A stretch of 64,000 bases of DNA from Mycolicibacterium tokaiense (GTDB taxonomy: Bacteria; Actinomycetota; Actinomycetes; Mycobacteriales; Mycobacteriaceae): the NCBI RefSeq assembly GCF_010725885.1, contig NZ_AP022600.1, forward strand, positions 868,001 to 932,000. Reading direction: 5' to 3'. This document shows, piece by piece, positions 25,910-34,897 of this stretch (position 1 is the first letter of the stretch; each line of letters opens with the position of its first letter). Both the position numbers and the translations under genes were made by a program. The notes below the pieces were generated by a model. The model made no database searches. It saw nothing but the letters and a program-made list of their open reading frames with translations, and had not been told where the DNA came from.

Positions 25910-26524
25910 ATGAGTGTCGGCGGCGACAACGGCCTGCCAGGTGTGGAGACCGCGTCGGAGTTGGCCACCCGCCGGCTCGGCGCCGAGATCCGGCGGGTTC
26001 GGGCCGAGCGCGGGCTGACCCTGGTCGACATCGCGAACACCACCGGCCTGAGCGTCTCGATGCTGTCCATGTTGGAACGCGGCAAAACCGGTGTCTCCGT
26101 GGGATCGCTGGTGGCCATCGCCTCGGCGATGGGGGTGGCGGTGGGTGAGTTGTTCCAGTCGCCGCCCGCCCCACCGCTGTCACTGGTGCGTCGCGGTGAA
26201 CAGCAGGAGCTGACCATCGGGCGCGGTGTCGTGCGCAGGCTGATCCAGCGCAGCACCGAGCACGGACTGGAGGTCGCCTCCCTGCATCTGGATCCCGGCG
26301 CCCACACCGGCTCGGAGATGGTGCGCCACGAGGGCCAGGAAGTGGTGGTGCTGCAGAGCGGCACGCTGACGGTGCACATCAACGACACGGTGACCGAACT
26401 CGATGCCGGGGATTCCATCCGCTTTGACGCCTCGGCACCTCACCGGTTCGCCAACACCGGCACCATCGCTGCCAGATCGCTTCTGGTGGTGCGTATTCCA
26501 CTGCCTCATCACTACGGCCACTGA
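25910..26524 (+). CDS. XRE-family regulator with C-terminal cupin sensor (2)
   Basis: The 204-residue protein begins at an ATG 3 nt after GGGGAGGG. The helix-turn-helix is at about 36-62 (RGLTLVDIANTTGLSVSMLSMLERG), and the cupin follows from about 125 (SEMVRHEGQEVVVLQSGTLT...GDSIRFDASAPHRF). The DNA-recognition helix SVSMLSMLERG is identical to that of the XRE-cupin protein at 16480-17184. The two may therefore bind the same operator while sensing different effectors. It follows the ABC importer. Confidence 0.9.
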   Translation: MSVGGDNGLPGVETASELATRRLGAEIRRVRAERGLTLVDIANTTGLSVSMLSMLERGKTGVSVGSLVAIASAMGVAVGELFQSPPAPPLSLVRRGEQQELTIGRGVVRRLIQRSTEHGLEVASLHLDPGAHTGSEMVRHEGQEVVVLQSGTLTVHINDTVTELDAGDSIRFDASAPHRFANTGTIAARSLLVVRIPLPHHYGH

Positions 26525-26539
26525 CGTCGCACCGCATTT

Positions 26540-27499
26540 TCAGCTGTTGTAGTCCCAGAACTGCAACCAGTGCACGCCCGCGAACACCGCCAGCGTGGCC
26601 GCGTAACCGACCAGGATCACTGCGGCCCCGGTGAACCCGACGCGCCACCCCCGCCCCCGCACCGGATCCAGCCAGCGGGTGAACGGTTTGGTCGCCCACG
26701 GCATCAGATACCACTGCATGGCGACGATGCTGAGCACCTGGCTCAGCCACAGCGCCAGCCACGGCTGGGCGCCGTAACGGTCGAACACCGGGCCGACGAA
26801 CCGCGACAGCAGCATCACCGTGGGGTACAGCACCAGCAGCACCATCATGGCCGACTTCCAGTTCGGCGTCAGCAGGGTGCGGCCGTTCTCGATGCGCACC
26901 GTGGTGGCGAACGGAGTGGTGGAGGTCAGCGCCGCGAAATCCTCGGTGAGCACCGAACGCAGTGGAGCCAGCGCAGTTGCGCGCTCGGGTGAGTCGATCC
27001 ACTGCGAGAGTTGCTCTGCGGTACGGTATCTCACCAGCGAGAGCCAGGTCGGGGTGTCGCCGGGGCCGAACAGCGCCGCCCCCTGGAAGCCGGGGTACCT
27101 GGCGCTGGCCCGATTCAACGTGCGCTGGGCCTCGGCGAAGTCCTGCTCACGTCCGGCGGACACCTCGTGCCGGAACGCGTCGACGCCCGTGGGTCCGGGG
27201 CGGCCGTCGACCAGCACCAGATCGGTGGCGCGGTGATACACCCCGCGGTTGGTCCCGGCCTGCATCACCGTGGCGCGGTCGGCACCGTCCAGCCACGCGT
27301 CGGTGTGCGGCTGGTCCGCGAAGGTGATGGCGACCGCCCAATCCAGGTACGGCTCGTCGTGCAGCGACACCCGCCCGGAGAGGAAGCCCGGTGCCCGGCC
27401 CGCCGATGCCACGAGTTCCGCCGCCCAGGTGTCGAAGCTCGGGGCCGGATGGAAGACGCTCACCACGGTGGCGGCGCGGCCGGGATCGTCCACGAGCAC
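26540..27499 (-). CDS. Two-domain ABM (antibiotic biosynthesis monooxygenase-like) membrane protein
   Basis: The 319-residue protein has two dimeric alpha-beta barrel ABM units (about 10-95 and 105-200). The C-terminal membrane part has about three spans (NWKSAMMVLLVLYPTVMLL, WLALWLSQVLSIVAM, VGFTGAAVILVGYAATLAVF). Soluble ABM proteins oxidise quinol-like or aromatic compounds without cofactors. The function of this membrane-anchored form is not established. It lies directly after the amidohydrolase gene, with the stop at 27502 and the start at 27499, so the two are coupled. Confidence 0.75.
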   Translation of the reverse strand: MLVDDPGRAATVVSVFHPAPSFDTWAAELVASAGRAPGFLSGRVSLHDEPYLDWAVAITFADQPHTDAWLDGADRATVMQAGTNRGVYHRATDLVLVDGRPGPTGVDAFRHEVSAGREQDFAEAQRTLNRASARYPGFQGAALFGPGDTPTWLSLVRYRTAEQLSQWIDSPERATALAPLRSVLTEDFAALTSTTPFATTVRIENGRTLLTPNWKSAMMVLLVLYPTVMLLSRFVGPVFDRYGAQPWLALWLSQVLSIVAMQWYLMPWATKPFTRWLDPVRGRGWRVGFTGAAVILVGYAATLAVFAGVHWLQFWDYNS

Positions 27500-27501
27500 C
27501 T

Positions 27502-28905
27502 CTAGCCTGGGCCGACTCGGCGGCCTTGGACGTACACCTCGGAGATCGCCGGTTCCCGGATCCCCATCAGCAGGGCGAACAGCGTCTGTTCGGCCGCCCG
27601 GCCGGGATCGTCAGACCGCACCCCGTGGGTCAGCGCCGCGTTGAGCGCCGGCACCCGGGATGCGTCGATCACCACGAAGTCGGCCTCCTTGCCCACGTCG
27701 AAGTTACCGAAGCGGTCCTCCATGTCCAGCGCCCTCGCTCCGGCGAGGGTACCGAGGAACAGCATCTCGCCCGGGTGCATCGACACCCCGTCATCCCCGG
27801 CTTCGCTGATGTGGACCTTGAAGGCGTCGCTGAGCACCCGCGGGATCAGCCACTCGTCCCCACCACCGAAATCGGTTCCCGCAGCGATGTTCACGCCCGA
27901 GGCCACGGTCGACTTCCACGGCATGGTGCCCGAACCGAGGAACTGCTGGGACACCGGGCAGTGGGCGATCGAGGTGCCGGTCTCGGCCATCCGGGCCAGT
28001 TCGACATCCTGGCAGTGCACACTGTGCGCCAGGATGGTCCTGCGGCCCAGCAGGCTTTTGCCGCCCACCGCGGACCCCGGCAGGAATCTGCCGTCGTAGG
28101 TGTCCAGATAGGTGTTCACCTGGTAGAGCTGCTTGGTCGAGTCCACCTCGCCGGTGCCCGCGCGGTTGTTCTCGTTGAGGTGACTGTGAACGTAGACACC
28201 GCGGTGGCGTACCGAGTCATACAGTTCGCCAAGGGCTTTCAAGGTTTCGACGGTGACCGACAGAGAGAACCGGGGCACGATCGCGACATGCAGCAGTGCG
28301 GTGTCGACGTTGCCGGTGTCAGCGGCGTGCCATCGGTCGATCTCTTCCCGTGTGAGCCGGATGGCGTCGGCCTCCGAGGTGAGCAGAGGGGAAGCCGAGG
28401 CCGGGCCCACCGTCTGGATGCCCCGCCCGCTCACGAGGCGCAATCCACGCCGGCGTGTCTCACCGAACAGCGCATCCTGGGCGTGCGGGAAGGCCGAGCC
28501 GAACACCATCGCCGCGGTGGTGCCCGCAGCGATCCGGCGATCGCAGAACTCCACGGCGGCCTGCGCGGCGAACTCAGGGTCGGCGAATCGGGCCTCGGAG
28601 GGGAAGATGCACTGCTCCAACCACTCCAGCAGTTGGCCGCCACCGTAGGAGTCGCCGGCGTAGGTTTGCGGAAAGTGGATGTGGGTGTCCACGAAGCCCG
28701 GCAGCAGAAAACCCGGCCGGTGGTCGTGCACCGCAGCCGTCCCGTCGTCGTCGGGCAGGGCCGAACGCGGCCCGCAGAAGACGATCCGGCCGCCGTCGTC
28801 CACCACCAGTGCCCCGTCGGGCACCGAGACCAGCGCGGCGGCGGCGTCGCCGAGGATGGGACCACCTCCGATGTGGAAAAGGTGTCCGAGGTGTATCTGT
28901 GTCAC
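27502..28905 (-). CDS. Guanine-deaminase-like amidohydrolase
   Basis: GTG at 28905 is preferred because AGGAG lies 7 nt before it; GTG at 28911 is also possible. The protein has about 467 residues. Zinc ligands of the amidohydrolase superfamily are visible: PGFVDTHIHFPQ, YVHSHLNEN, ILAHSVHC and GTDFGGG. The DTHIHFPQ form and the overall length match guanine deaminases, which turn guanine into xanthine. Near an NCS2 permease and Mo-hydroxylases this supports a purine-like or aminated heterocycle. Deamination of another compound is not excluded. Confidence 0.85.
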   Translation of the reverse strand: MTQIHLGHLFHIGGGPILGDAAAALVSVPDGALVVDDGGRIVFCGPRSALPDDDGTAAVHDHRPGFLLPGFVDTHIHFPQTYAGDSYGGGQLLEWLEQCIFPSEARFADPEFAAQAAVEFCDRRIAAGTTAAMVFGSAFPHAQDALFGETRRRGLRLVSGRGIQTVGPASASPLLTSEADAIRLTREEIDRWHAADTGNVDTALLHVAIVPRFSLSVTVETLKALGELYDSVRHRGVYVHSHLNENNRAGTGEVDSTKQLYQVNTYLDTYDGRFLPGSAVGGKSLLGRRTILAHSVHCQDVELARMAETGTSIAHCPVSQQFLGSGTMPWKSTVASGVNIAAGTDFGGGDEWLIPRVLSDAFKVHISEAGDDGVSMHPGEMLFLGTLAGARALDMEDRFGNFDVGKEADFVVIDASRVPALNAALTHGVRSDDPGRAAEQTLFALLMGIREPAISEVYVQGRRVGPG

Positions 28906-29006
28906 GGCCACACTCCTGGTCCGCCGGCAGTCATCGGAGACTACCGTTTCCCGGGCGTTTCGCCACGTCGTGCGCGAACGTCATCGTCATTCGCTAGTTT
29001 CATGGC

Positions 29007-29675
29007 GTGGCTAACAGCTGGGGCTCATCGCTGGCAGAACTGGTACCGCTGTCGATGGTGGTGGCACTGTCGCCGCTGTCGATCATCCCGGCCGTCCTGG
29101 TGCTGCACACCGCCCGGCCCAAACCCACGGGGTTGGCGTTCCTGGCCGGCTGGGTGGCGGGCCTGACAGCGCTGACGTCGCTGTTCGTGGGGATTTCCGG
29201 ATTGCTGGGCGGGTTGGGGGGCCAGCCGCCGGCGTGGGCGTCCTGGGTTCGCGTCGCGGTGGGCGCCGCACTGATCGTGTTCGGCATCTTCCGGTGGGTG
29301 ACGAGGCACAGCCGGCCGCACCAGATGCCCGGCACCCGCCACATCTCCGAAGCAGGCCCCACCAAAGCGCTCGTGATCGGTGCCCTGCTCACCGTGGTCA
29401 ACCCGAAGGTGTTGTTCATCTGCGCCGCCGCGGGCCTGGCGATCGGCACCTCGGGTCTGGGGGCCGGTGTTCCCGCTGCCGAAGCAGTTTTCGTGGCACT
29501 GGCCGCCTGCACCGTGGCGCTGCCCATCGTGGCCTACGCGGTGTCGGGCGCGAAGCTGGACCCCACCCTGGCCCGGGTGAAGGCGTGGATGGAGAAGCAC
29601 AACGCGGTGCTGGTGGCGGGCATTCTGGTGGTCATCGGGGTGATGGTGCTCTACAAGGGGATTCACGGTCTGTGA
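29007..29675 (+). CDS. GAP-family (sulfolipid-addressing-protein-like) membrane protein
   Basis: This is a 222-residue protein with six predicted membrane spans. SLAELVPLSMVVALSPLSIIPAV at the start, WVAGLTALTSLF and TVVNPKVLFICAAAGLAIG are typical of the actinobacterial GAP/Sap family, LysE-like proteins. Mycobacterial relatives help export envelope glycolipids. The cargo here is unknown. It stands alone, divergent from the amidohydrolase gene. Confidence 0.8.
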   Translation: MANSWGSSLAELVPLSMVVALSPLSIIPAVLVLHTARPKPTGLAFLAGWVAGLTALTSLFVGISGLLGGLGGQPPAWASWVRVAVGAALIVFGIFRWVTRHSRPHQMPGTRHISEAGPTKALVIGALLTVVNPKVLFICAAAGLAIGTSGLGAGVPAAEAVFVALAACTVALPIVAYAVSGAKLDPTLARVKAWMEKHNAVLVAGILVVIGVMVLYKGIHGL

Positions 29676-29743
29676 TCGGGGCGCCCGGCTGACGCGCTGG
29701 TAAACTCCCCGGCCGGGGAGTGGGAGAAACGCGGGAGAACCAC

Positions 29744-30850
29744 GTGGCCGGGACCGAAGTGCGCTGGTGGCAGCGTCCCGACCACTACGACTGGTACACC
29801 GCCTACCTCAAAGACCGTGGCCTGCAAGAGCAGTGGCGTGCGGCCATCGTCGCATTCACCTGTCTGCTGGCCGGCGTCCCGCTGATCTTGATCACCAGCC
29901 CCACCGGTCCCGACCATCGTCAGACCGTCGCCGTGTCGTTGATCGCGACGGGCCTCGGAGCGCTGGCCTCGGTGGTGTGGCTGCGGCGCTGGCCCACGCG
30001 CCGAGATTCGATGCTCTATTGCATGATCGCCTCGGTCTCCACCGCGCTGGCGTGCCTGGCGCAGTCGGCTCCCTACGCCACCGTGATGGGCTGCACGGCG
30101 TTCGCGATCATCGGTGGCTTCATCGCGCACTTCCACGCGCCGGCCCTGGTGGCGGGCAACGTTGCCCTCGCGCTGACCTGTGCCGGGATCGGCGCCTACC
30201 GGCTGGTGTCCGCCACCGGCGACCTGGCGCTGGCCGGGTCGGGTCTGCTCATCGTGGGGGCCCTGAACATCGGCGTCCCCTTCGGCATCCACTCGCTGTC
30301 CCACGCCCTGCGGACAGACCTGCGCAGGGCAGGTCACGACCCGCTGACCGGGCTGCTCAATCGCCGGGCGTTCCACCACGCCGTGCACGAGCTGCTGATG
30401 GCCGAGCACACCGGTCTGGACACACACCTGGTGGTGGCCTTGATCGACCTGGACGACTTCAAACGTCTCAACGACACCCGCGGGCACGCCGTCGGGGACC
30501 AGGCGCTGATCGCGGTCGCCGATGCGATCCGGGCGAACAGTGGCGCACGCGCGGTTGTCGGGCGGCTGGGCGGGGAGGAGTTCGTCGTGGCCCGGACCGC
30601 GCCGGACACCCATCCCTCGGACTGGGCGGAGGGCTTGCGACGTGGCATCGCCGACGTGCCGTATCAGGTGACCGCGAGCATCGGCACCGCAGGCGCACGG
30701 CTGGCGGACCTGATCACCTCAGACCTCGTGGACATACTGATCCACACCGCGGACGCGGCGATGTACGACGCGAAACGGGCGGGCGGCAACCGGGTGATGC
30801 ACCGGAGCGGCCCGGCGCGCGGCGAGTCGAACCCTGTCCGTCCGGGTTAG
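29744..30850 (+). CDS. Membrane diguanylate cyclase (GGDEF)
   Basis: GTG at 29744, six bases after GGGAG, is preferred over the GTG at 29720. About 368 residues are predicted. Six membrane spans (about 40-190) are followed by a GGDEF domain with DPLTGLLNRRAF, IDLDDFKRLNDTRGH and an intact GGEEF active site, so c-di-GMP synthesis is expected. No EAL domain and no clear inhibitory RxxD site are present. Signals would come through the membrane part. Confidence 0.88.
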   Translation: MAGTEVRWWQRPDHYDWYTAYLKDRGLQEQWRAAIVAFTCLLAGVPLILITSPTGPDHRQTVAVSLIATGLGALASVVWLRRWPTRRDSMLYCMIASVSTALACLAQSAPYATVMGCTAFAIIGGFIAHFHAPALVAGNVALALTCAGIGAYRLVSATGDLALAGSGLLIVGALNIGVPFGIHSLSHALRTDLRRAGHDPLTGLLNRRAFHHAVHELLMAEHTGLDTHLVVALIDLDDFKRLNDTRGHAVGDQALIAVADAIRANSGARAVVGRLGGEEFVVARTAPDTHPSDWAEGLRRGIADVPYQVTASIGTAGARLADLITSDLVDILIHTADAAMYDAKRAGGNRVMHRSGPARGESNPVRPG

Positions 30851-30892
30851 CCTCCACCGCGGCGCAGCGCACACTGTGGCTGCCGCACAGCG

Positions 30893-31156
30893 TTATTCGG
30901 ATCTGTTGCGCGCGAGCCGGGAGGCCAATTCGAGTCGCCGCCGCACGTCGTACCTGTCGGTCTGATCCTGGGTGCCTGTGAAGATCCACAGGGCCAGCAG
31001 TATGTCGCCGGCAGTGATGAACAGGCCCCACCAGTACATCCACTTCACCGTCGGGTCGGGCTGCACTGCGAAGTAGATCACCAGGAAGATCGGGCCGACG
31101 ATCCCGAAGACGAACATCATCGCCTGGATGCGCACATACCGCCAGAATGCCTGCAT
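30893..31156 (-). CDS. Small conserved-type membrane protein
   Basis: The ATG at 31156 is preceded by GGAGGG and gives 87 residues with two membrane spans (MMFVFGIVGPIFLVIYFAV and WWGLFITAGDILLALWIF) and a charged C-terminus. No function is recognised. It is convergent with the cyclase gene and divergent from the flavohemoglobin gene, whose promoter region it shares. Confidence 0.7.
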   Translation of the reverse strand: MQAFWRYVRIQAMMFVFGIVGPIFLVIYFAVQPDPTVKWMYWWGLFITAGDILLALWIFTGTQDQTDRYDVRRRLELASRLARNRSE

Positions 31157-31213
31157 GCACCCTCCAGGTCCTGGGTCCACTCGGCCGTCAGTGTACGGCC
31201 TACACTCGCCCGG

Positions 31214-32380
31214 GTGGGCCTGGAAGATCGAGAAGCACTCGCCGTGCTACAGGCCGCCGTCGATCCCCTGACCGCGGCCGACACCGTGGTCGGACGCTTC
31301 TACACCACCTGGTTCGCGATCGACCCGTCGGTGCGCGACATGTTCCCGCCCGACATGACCACCCAGCGTGCGGTCTTCACCCGCGCCCTGAACTGGCTGC
31401 TCGGTGAGTTCGTCGCCCAGCGGGCCGAGGAACCGGTGGCGTTCCTGGCCCAACTCGGTCGCGACCATCGCAAGTACGGGGTGGCGCCCCGTCACTACGA
31501 GTCGCTGGCCCACGCGCTCTACGCCACGTTGCGTCACGAGGTGGGGGCAGCCTGGACCCCTGCGGTCGAGGATGCCGCCCGACACGCCATCAACCTGATG
31601 GGCGGGGTGATGAGCGGTGCGGCGGCCGCCGAGGAGGGCCCGGCCTGGTGGGAGGGCACCGTGGTGGAGCACAATCGCGTCTCCCGCGACCTCGCTGTGG
31701 TGCGGCTCTACCTGGACCGGCCCATGGATTACCACCCGGGCCAATACGTGAATGTGGAAGTGCCGCAATGGCCTCGACGCTGGCGCTACCTGTCGCCGGC
31801 CATTCCCGCGCAGCCGGACGGGGGCATCGAGTTCCACGTGCGAACGGTCTCGGGGGGCATGGTCAGCACCGCCGTGGTGGAAGAGACCCGTCCGGGTGAC
31901 CGGTGGAAGATGTCCAGTCCGCACGGCGCCCTCGAGGTGGATCGCGACGCCGGTGATGTGCTCATGGTGGCGGGCAGCACCGGGCTGGCTCCGCTGCGGG
32001 CCATCATCATGGATCTGTGCCGCTTCGGCGTGAATCCACGGGTGCACCTGTTCTTCGGCGCCCGTTACCCGTGCGAGTTGTACGACCTCAAGACGTTGTG
32101 GGAGATCGCGTCGACGAACCCGTGGTTGTCGGTCACCCCGGTCTCGGAGTACGCGGGCGATCCGCCGTGGGCCTCGGACTACCCGGATCCCCAGCCACCG
32201 CGCGGGCTGCACGTGCGACAGACCGGTCTGTTGCCCGACGTCGTGACGCGCTACGGCGGTTGGGGTGACCGGCAGATACTGATCGCCGGCGGACCCGCCA
32301 TGGTGACCCGCGCGCGTGCCGCGTTGATCGCCAAAGGCGCTCCGGCCGAGCGCATTCAGCAGGATCCCATCAACGGATAG
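31214..32380 (+). CDS. Type II flavohemoglobin (Rv0385 type)
   Basis: The 388-residue protein joins a globin domain (about 1-140, with FYTTWFAIDP and the HRKYGVAPRHY segment that contains the proximal-side histidine) to a ferredoxin-reductase-like FAD/NAD domain (YHPGQYVNVEV, WRYLSPA, VAGSTGLAPLRAII, GGPAMVTRA). Length and layout match M. tuberculosis Rv0385, described as a type II flavohemoglobin with altered haem pocket and weak nitric oxide dioxygenase activity. A redox role linked to lactate or quinones has been proposed for that class. The aldose epimerase gene follows closely. Confidence 0.85.
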   Translation: MGLEDREALAVLQAAVDPLTAADTVVGRFYTTWFAIDPSVRDMFPPDMTTQRAVFTRALNWLLGEFVAQRAEEPVAFLAQLGRDHRKYGVAPRHYESLAHALYATLRHEVGAAWTPAVEDAARHAINLMGGVMSGAAAAEEGPAWWEGTVVEHNRVSRDLAVVRLYLDRPMDYHPGQYVNVEVPQWPRRWRYLSPAIPAQPDGGIEFHVRTVSGGMVSTAVVEETRPGDRWKMSSPHGALEVDRDAGDVLMVAGSTGLAPLRAIIMDLCRFGVNPRVHLFFGARYPCELYDLKTLWEIASTNPWLSVTPVSEYAGDPPWASDYPDPQPPRGLHVRQTGLLPDVVTRYGGWGDRQILIAGGPAMVTRARAALIAKGAPAERIQQDPING

Positions 32381-32390
32381 GCTCACCATC

Positions 32391-33248
32391 GTGGACATCG
32401 TGACTCTACAAGACGGACCCGTGATCGCGCGCTTTGTTCCCCACGCGGGCATGATCGGCATCTCGCTCAGCGACGACGGTACCGAACTGCTCGGTCAACG
32501 CCGCGGCCTGGACACCTACATCTCGGCGGGGAAGACAATGGGCCTGCCGCTGCTCCATCCCTGGGCGAACAGGTTGAGCGTCAACAATTTCGAGCCGGAC
32601 GCTGCGGGTGTGCGCACCGATCCCAACGGTCTGCCCATCCACGGGCTGCTGGCCGCGCACCCGGACTGGGAGGTGGTGTCGCAGTCCGCGCAGACGCTGG
32701 TGGCCCACTTCGACTTCGCCGCGCACCCCGAGCTGCTGGCCAGCTTTCCGTATCCGCATCTGCTCGAGATCGCCGTCACGCTGTCGGGACGCACCCTGAC
32801 GCTGCGCACCACCGTCACCGCCACCGGCGGCACTGCGGTGCCGTTGTGCTTCGGCTTCCATCCGTACCTGCAGATCCCGGGCGTTCCCCGCGGGCAGTGG
32901 TGGGTCGAGACGCCTGCCCTGCGCCATCTCCCGGTTGATGAGCGTGGTCTGCCCACCGGGGAGTCCACCACAGCGCCGGCAGCGCGGGAAGTGCTGGGTG
33001 ACAGGGCTTTCGACGACGGTTATGACCAGGTGCCCCACGGCGCTGTGTTCGCGGTGTCCGCCGGCGACCGGCGTATCCAGGTGCAGTTCCTGGAGGGGTA
33101 TCCGGCCGCCCAGATCTTCGCCCCGCCGGCCGAGGACGTGATCTGTTTCGAGCCGATGGCCGCGCCCACCGACGCCTTGACCCGGGGCGACTACCGGACT
33201 GCTGCCCCCGGCAACCCGGCGGTGGCCTCGTTCTCCATCACCGTGTAG
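32391..33248 (+). CDS. Aldose 1-epimerase family protein
   Basis: The 285-residue protein has the galactose mutarotase fold, with LPLLHPWANRLS near 50-61, the catalytic-region histidines in IHGLLAAHPDW and GFHPYLQI, and a Glu in VICFEPMAAPTDAL near the C-terminus. Members interconvert alpha and beta sugar anomers or hexose-6-phosphates. The GTG start lies 10 bp after the flavohemoglobin stop. Confidence 0.87.
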   Translation: MDIVTLQDGPVIARFVPHAGMIGISLSDDGTELLGQRRGLDTYISAGKTMGLPLLHPWANRLSVNNFEPDAAGVRTDPNGLPIHGLLAAHPDWEVVSQSAQTLVAHFDFAAHPELLASFPYPHLLEIAVTLSGRTLTLRTTVTATGGTAVPLCFGFHPYLQIPGVPRGQWWVETPALRHLPVDERGLPTGESTTAPAAREVLGDRAFDDGYDQVPHGAVFAVSAGDRRIQVQFLEGYPAAQIFAPPAEDVICFEPMAAPTDALTRGDYRTAAPGNPAVASFSITV

Positions 33249-34307
33249 CTAGGCAGCCGAGATCCGGTCCCGTATCTCGAAATCCAGGCCTACCGCCTCG
33301 GCCAGATAGATGTCCTGGGTCAGCTGGTTGCCCCGCATGGTCACCTCACCGCGCGGGCTGACGTAGGTCAGGTTCTGCGCCGCACTGGTCAACTCGGCGA
33401 TGCCCAGGGAGCCGGCGCGCCCGGCGAGCATGATCAGCAGGGTCAGCGCCTCGTAGCAGGATTCGCCGATACTGTTCAACGCCGGCGCCGCCGGACCGAA
33501 GTGACCGTAGTAGTGTGCGGCGAAGTCCAGGCTCGCTGTGGTGTTCAGCGCTTCGAAATAGCCCGCTGCGGCAAAGAGTCCTGCGGTGCTCTCACTTCCG
33601 CTGGCCAGCAGCATGTTCTCCTCCACGTGGGGGCTCAGGCGCGGCACCGTGGCGTCCAACCCCGTGGCCGCGAATTGGCGATTGAACGCCACCCCGTCGC
33701 CGCCCACCAGCAGCAGCACCACCCCGGCCGCCCCGGTCTGCTCGACCTGCCTGATGGCTTCACCGAAATCCTGGGTGCCCAGGGGCACGTAGATCTCATC
33801 AAGCAGGGGCCTACCCGCGGCGCGGGCGTGCAGCCGCGCGGCCGCCCCCGTCTGCCGGGGCCAGATGTAATCGTTGCCGATCAGCACCCACCGGTCGATG
33901 CCGTACTGGGTGTGCATCCAGTCCATGGCCGGTAACAGCTGGCGGGACGGCGTTTCCCCGGTGAGGAACAGCCCGGGCGTGCGTTCTCCCCCCTCGTAGA
34001 GGGGGCCGTACACATAGGGCACCCGGTTGGCGGTCACCCGGGCGATTGCCTGCCGCACCGGAGAGATGTGCCAGCCGGTCACGGCGTCGACCAGGCCCCG
34101 GTCGATGAGCCGCGCGATGTCGCCTGCCACCACGTCCGGGGCCCGGCTTCCGTCAACCACCCGCAGGCGCACCTGCCTGCCGAACAGACCGGTGGTGGCG
34201 TTCAGATCGGCGATGGCCAGTTCCGCGGAGGCCTCACACGACGGGCCGTAGATCCCGGCCGAACCGGTGCGCGGGACCACCAGCGCGATGTCGACGTCTG
34301 CGTCCAT
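33249..34307 (-). CDS. AmiC-like amide sensor (periplasmic-binding fold without signal peptide)
   Basis: The start at ATG 34307 follows GAGGGCG. The 352-residue protein has the fold of UrtA/AmiC proteins (VDIALVVPRTGSAGIYGPSCEASAELAIADLN, YVYGPLYEGGE). It has no signal peptide, so it should be cytoplasmic, as is Pseudomonas AmiC, which senses amides. The Rhodococcus rhodochrous J1 nitrile hydratase clusters are reported to use an AmiC-like and a MarR-like protein as regulators, the same pair found here. It is likely the amide sensor of this locus. Confidence 0.8.
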   Translation of the reverse strand: MDADVDIALVVPRTGSAGIYGPSCEASAELAIADLNATTGLFGRQVRLRVVDGSRAPDVVAGDIARLIDRGLVDAVTGWHISPVRQAIARVTANRVPYVYGPLYEGGERTPGLFLTGETPSRQLLPAMDWMHTQYGIDRWVLIGNDYIWPRQTGAAARLHARAAGRPLLDEIYVPLGTQDFGEAIRQVEQTGAAGVVLLLVGGDGVAFNRQFAATGLDATVPRLSPHVEENMLLASGSESTAGLFAAAGYFEALNTTASLDFAAHYYGHFGPAAPALNSIGESCYEALTLLIMLAGRAGSLGIAELTSAAQNLTYVSPRGEVTMRGNQLTQDIYLAEAVGLDFEIRDRISAA

Positions 34308-34379
34308 CGTGTGCGCCCTCCTGCCGACTCGACCACGATCGCGATAGCGGAACGCTACGTGCCACCCGTTACCGAGACA

Positions 34380-34400
34380 TTGCGCGATTGTTCTGTGCAA
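34380..34400. promoter_or_regulatory. Imperfect second copy of the MarR-type inverted repeat
   Basis: TTGCGCG-N7-TGTGCAA has the same 7-7-7 layout as the perfect repeat at 34898-34918, with two mismatched pairs. It lies between the MarR gene and the AmiC-like gene. It may give the sensor gene its own control point. Confidence 0.4.
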
Positions 34401-34430
34401 GAAAAGTTGCGCAGCGGTAGCGATATCGCG

Positions 34431-34886
34431 TCAACGACCCGGAATCGGCAGCTCGCTCGCCCGCGCCAGCGTGCGGATCAGATGGACTGCGGTGTCCTCG
34501 CCGAACTCCTCGATGAGCGCGGCCTTCATGGCGGCCTCCTGCTTGGCCAGCTTGCGGATCTTGGCCTTGCCCCTGGCCGACAGGTAGATCAGCACCCGCC
34601 TGCGATCGGTCGCGTCCACGCGGCGGAGGACGAATCCGCCGTCCACCAGTTTGTCGACGATGCGCGTCAGGGTGGGCGGGGGAATTCCCATGGCGGTGGA
34701 CATCTCCGTCATGGTGAACCCGTCACCCCCGCGCAGCGCACCGAGAACACGCCATCCCTCGATGGTGGCCACTTCGCTGTCGAGCAGTCCCTGCGACAGC
34801 GCGTCCGTCCACCACCGGCCGGCCCGGAAGAAGACCTCGGACACGCTCTCGATACTGGTCGAGATCGCCACCCCTGCTCCTGACAT
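34431..34886 (-). CDS. MarR-family transcriptional regulator of the nitrile/amide locus
   Basis: The start at 34886 is chosen because GGAAG lies 6 nt before it and because an earlier ATG at 34898 falls in the operator. The protein is about 151 residues. The winged helix has FTMTEMSTAMGIPPPTLTRIVDKLVDGGFVLRRVDATDRRRVLIYLS, the standard MarR DNA-binding region and wing. Gene order and partner (AmiC-like protein) match the regulators of the R. rhodochrous J1 nitrile hydratase. Whether it activates or represses cannot be told. Confidence 0.85.
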   Translation of the reverse strand: MSGAGVAISTSIESVSEVFFRAGRWWTDALSQGLLDSEVATIEGWRVLGALRGGDGFTMTEMSTAMGIPPPTLTRIVDKLVDGGFVLRRVDATDRRRVLIYLSARGKAKIRKLAKQEAAMKAALIEEFGEDTAVHLIRTLARASELPIPGR

Positions 34887-34897
34887 GATCGCTTCCA

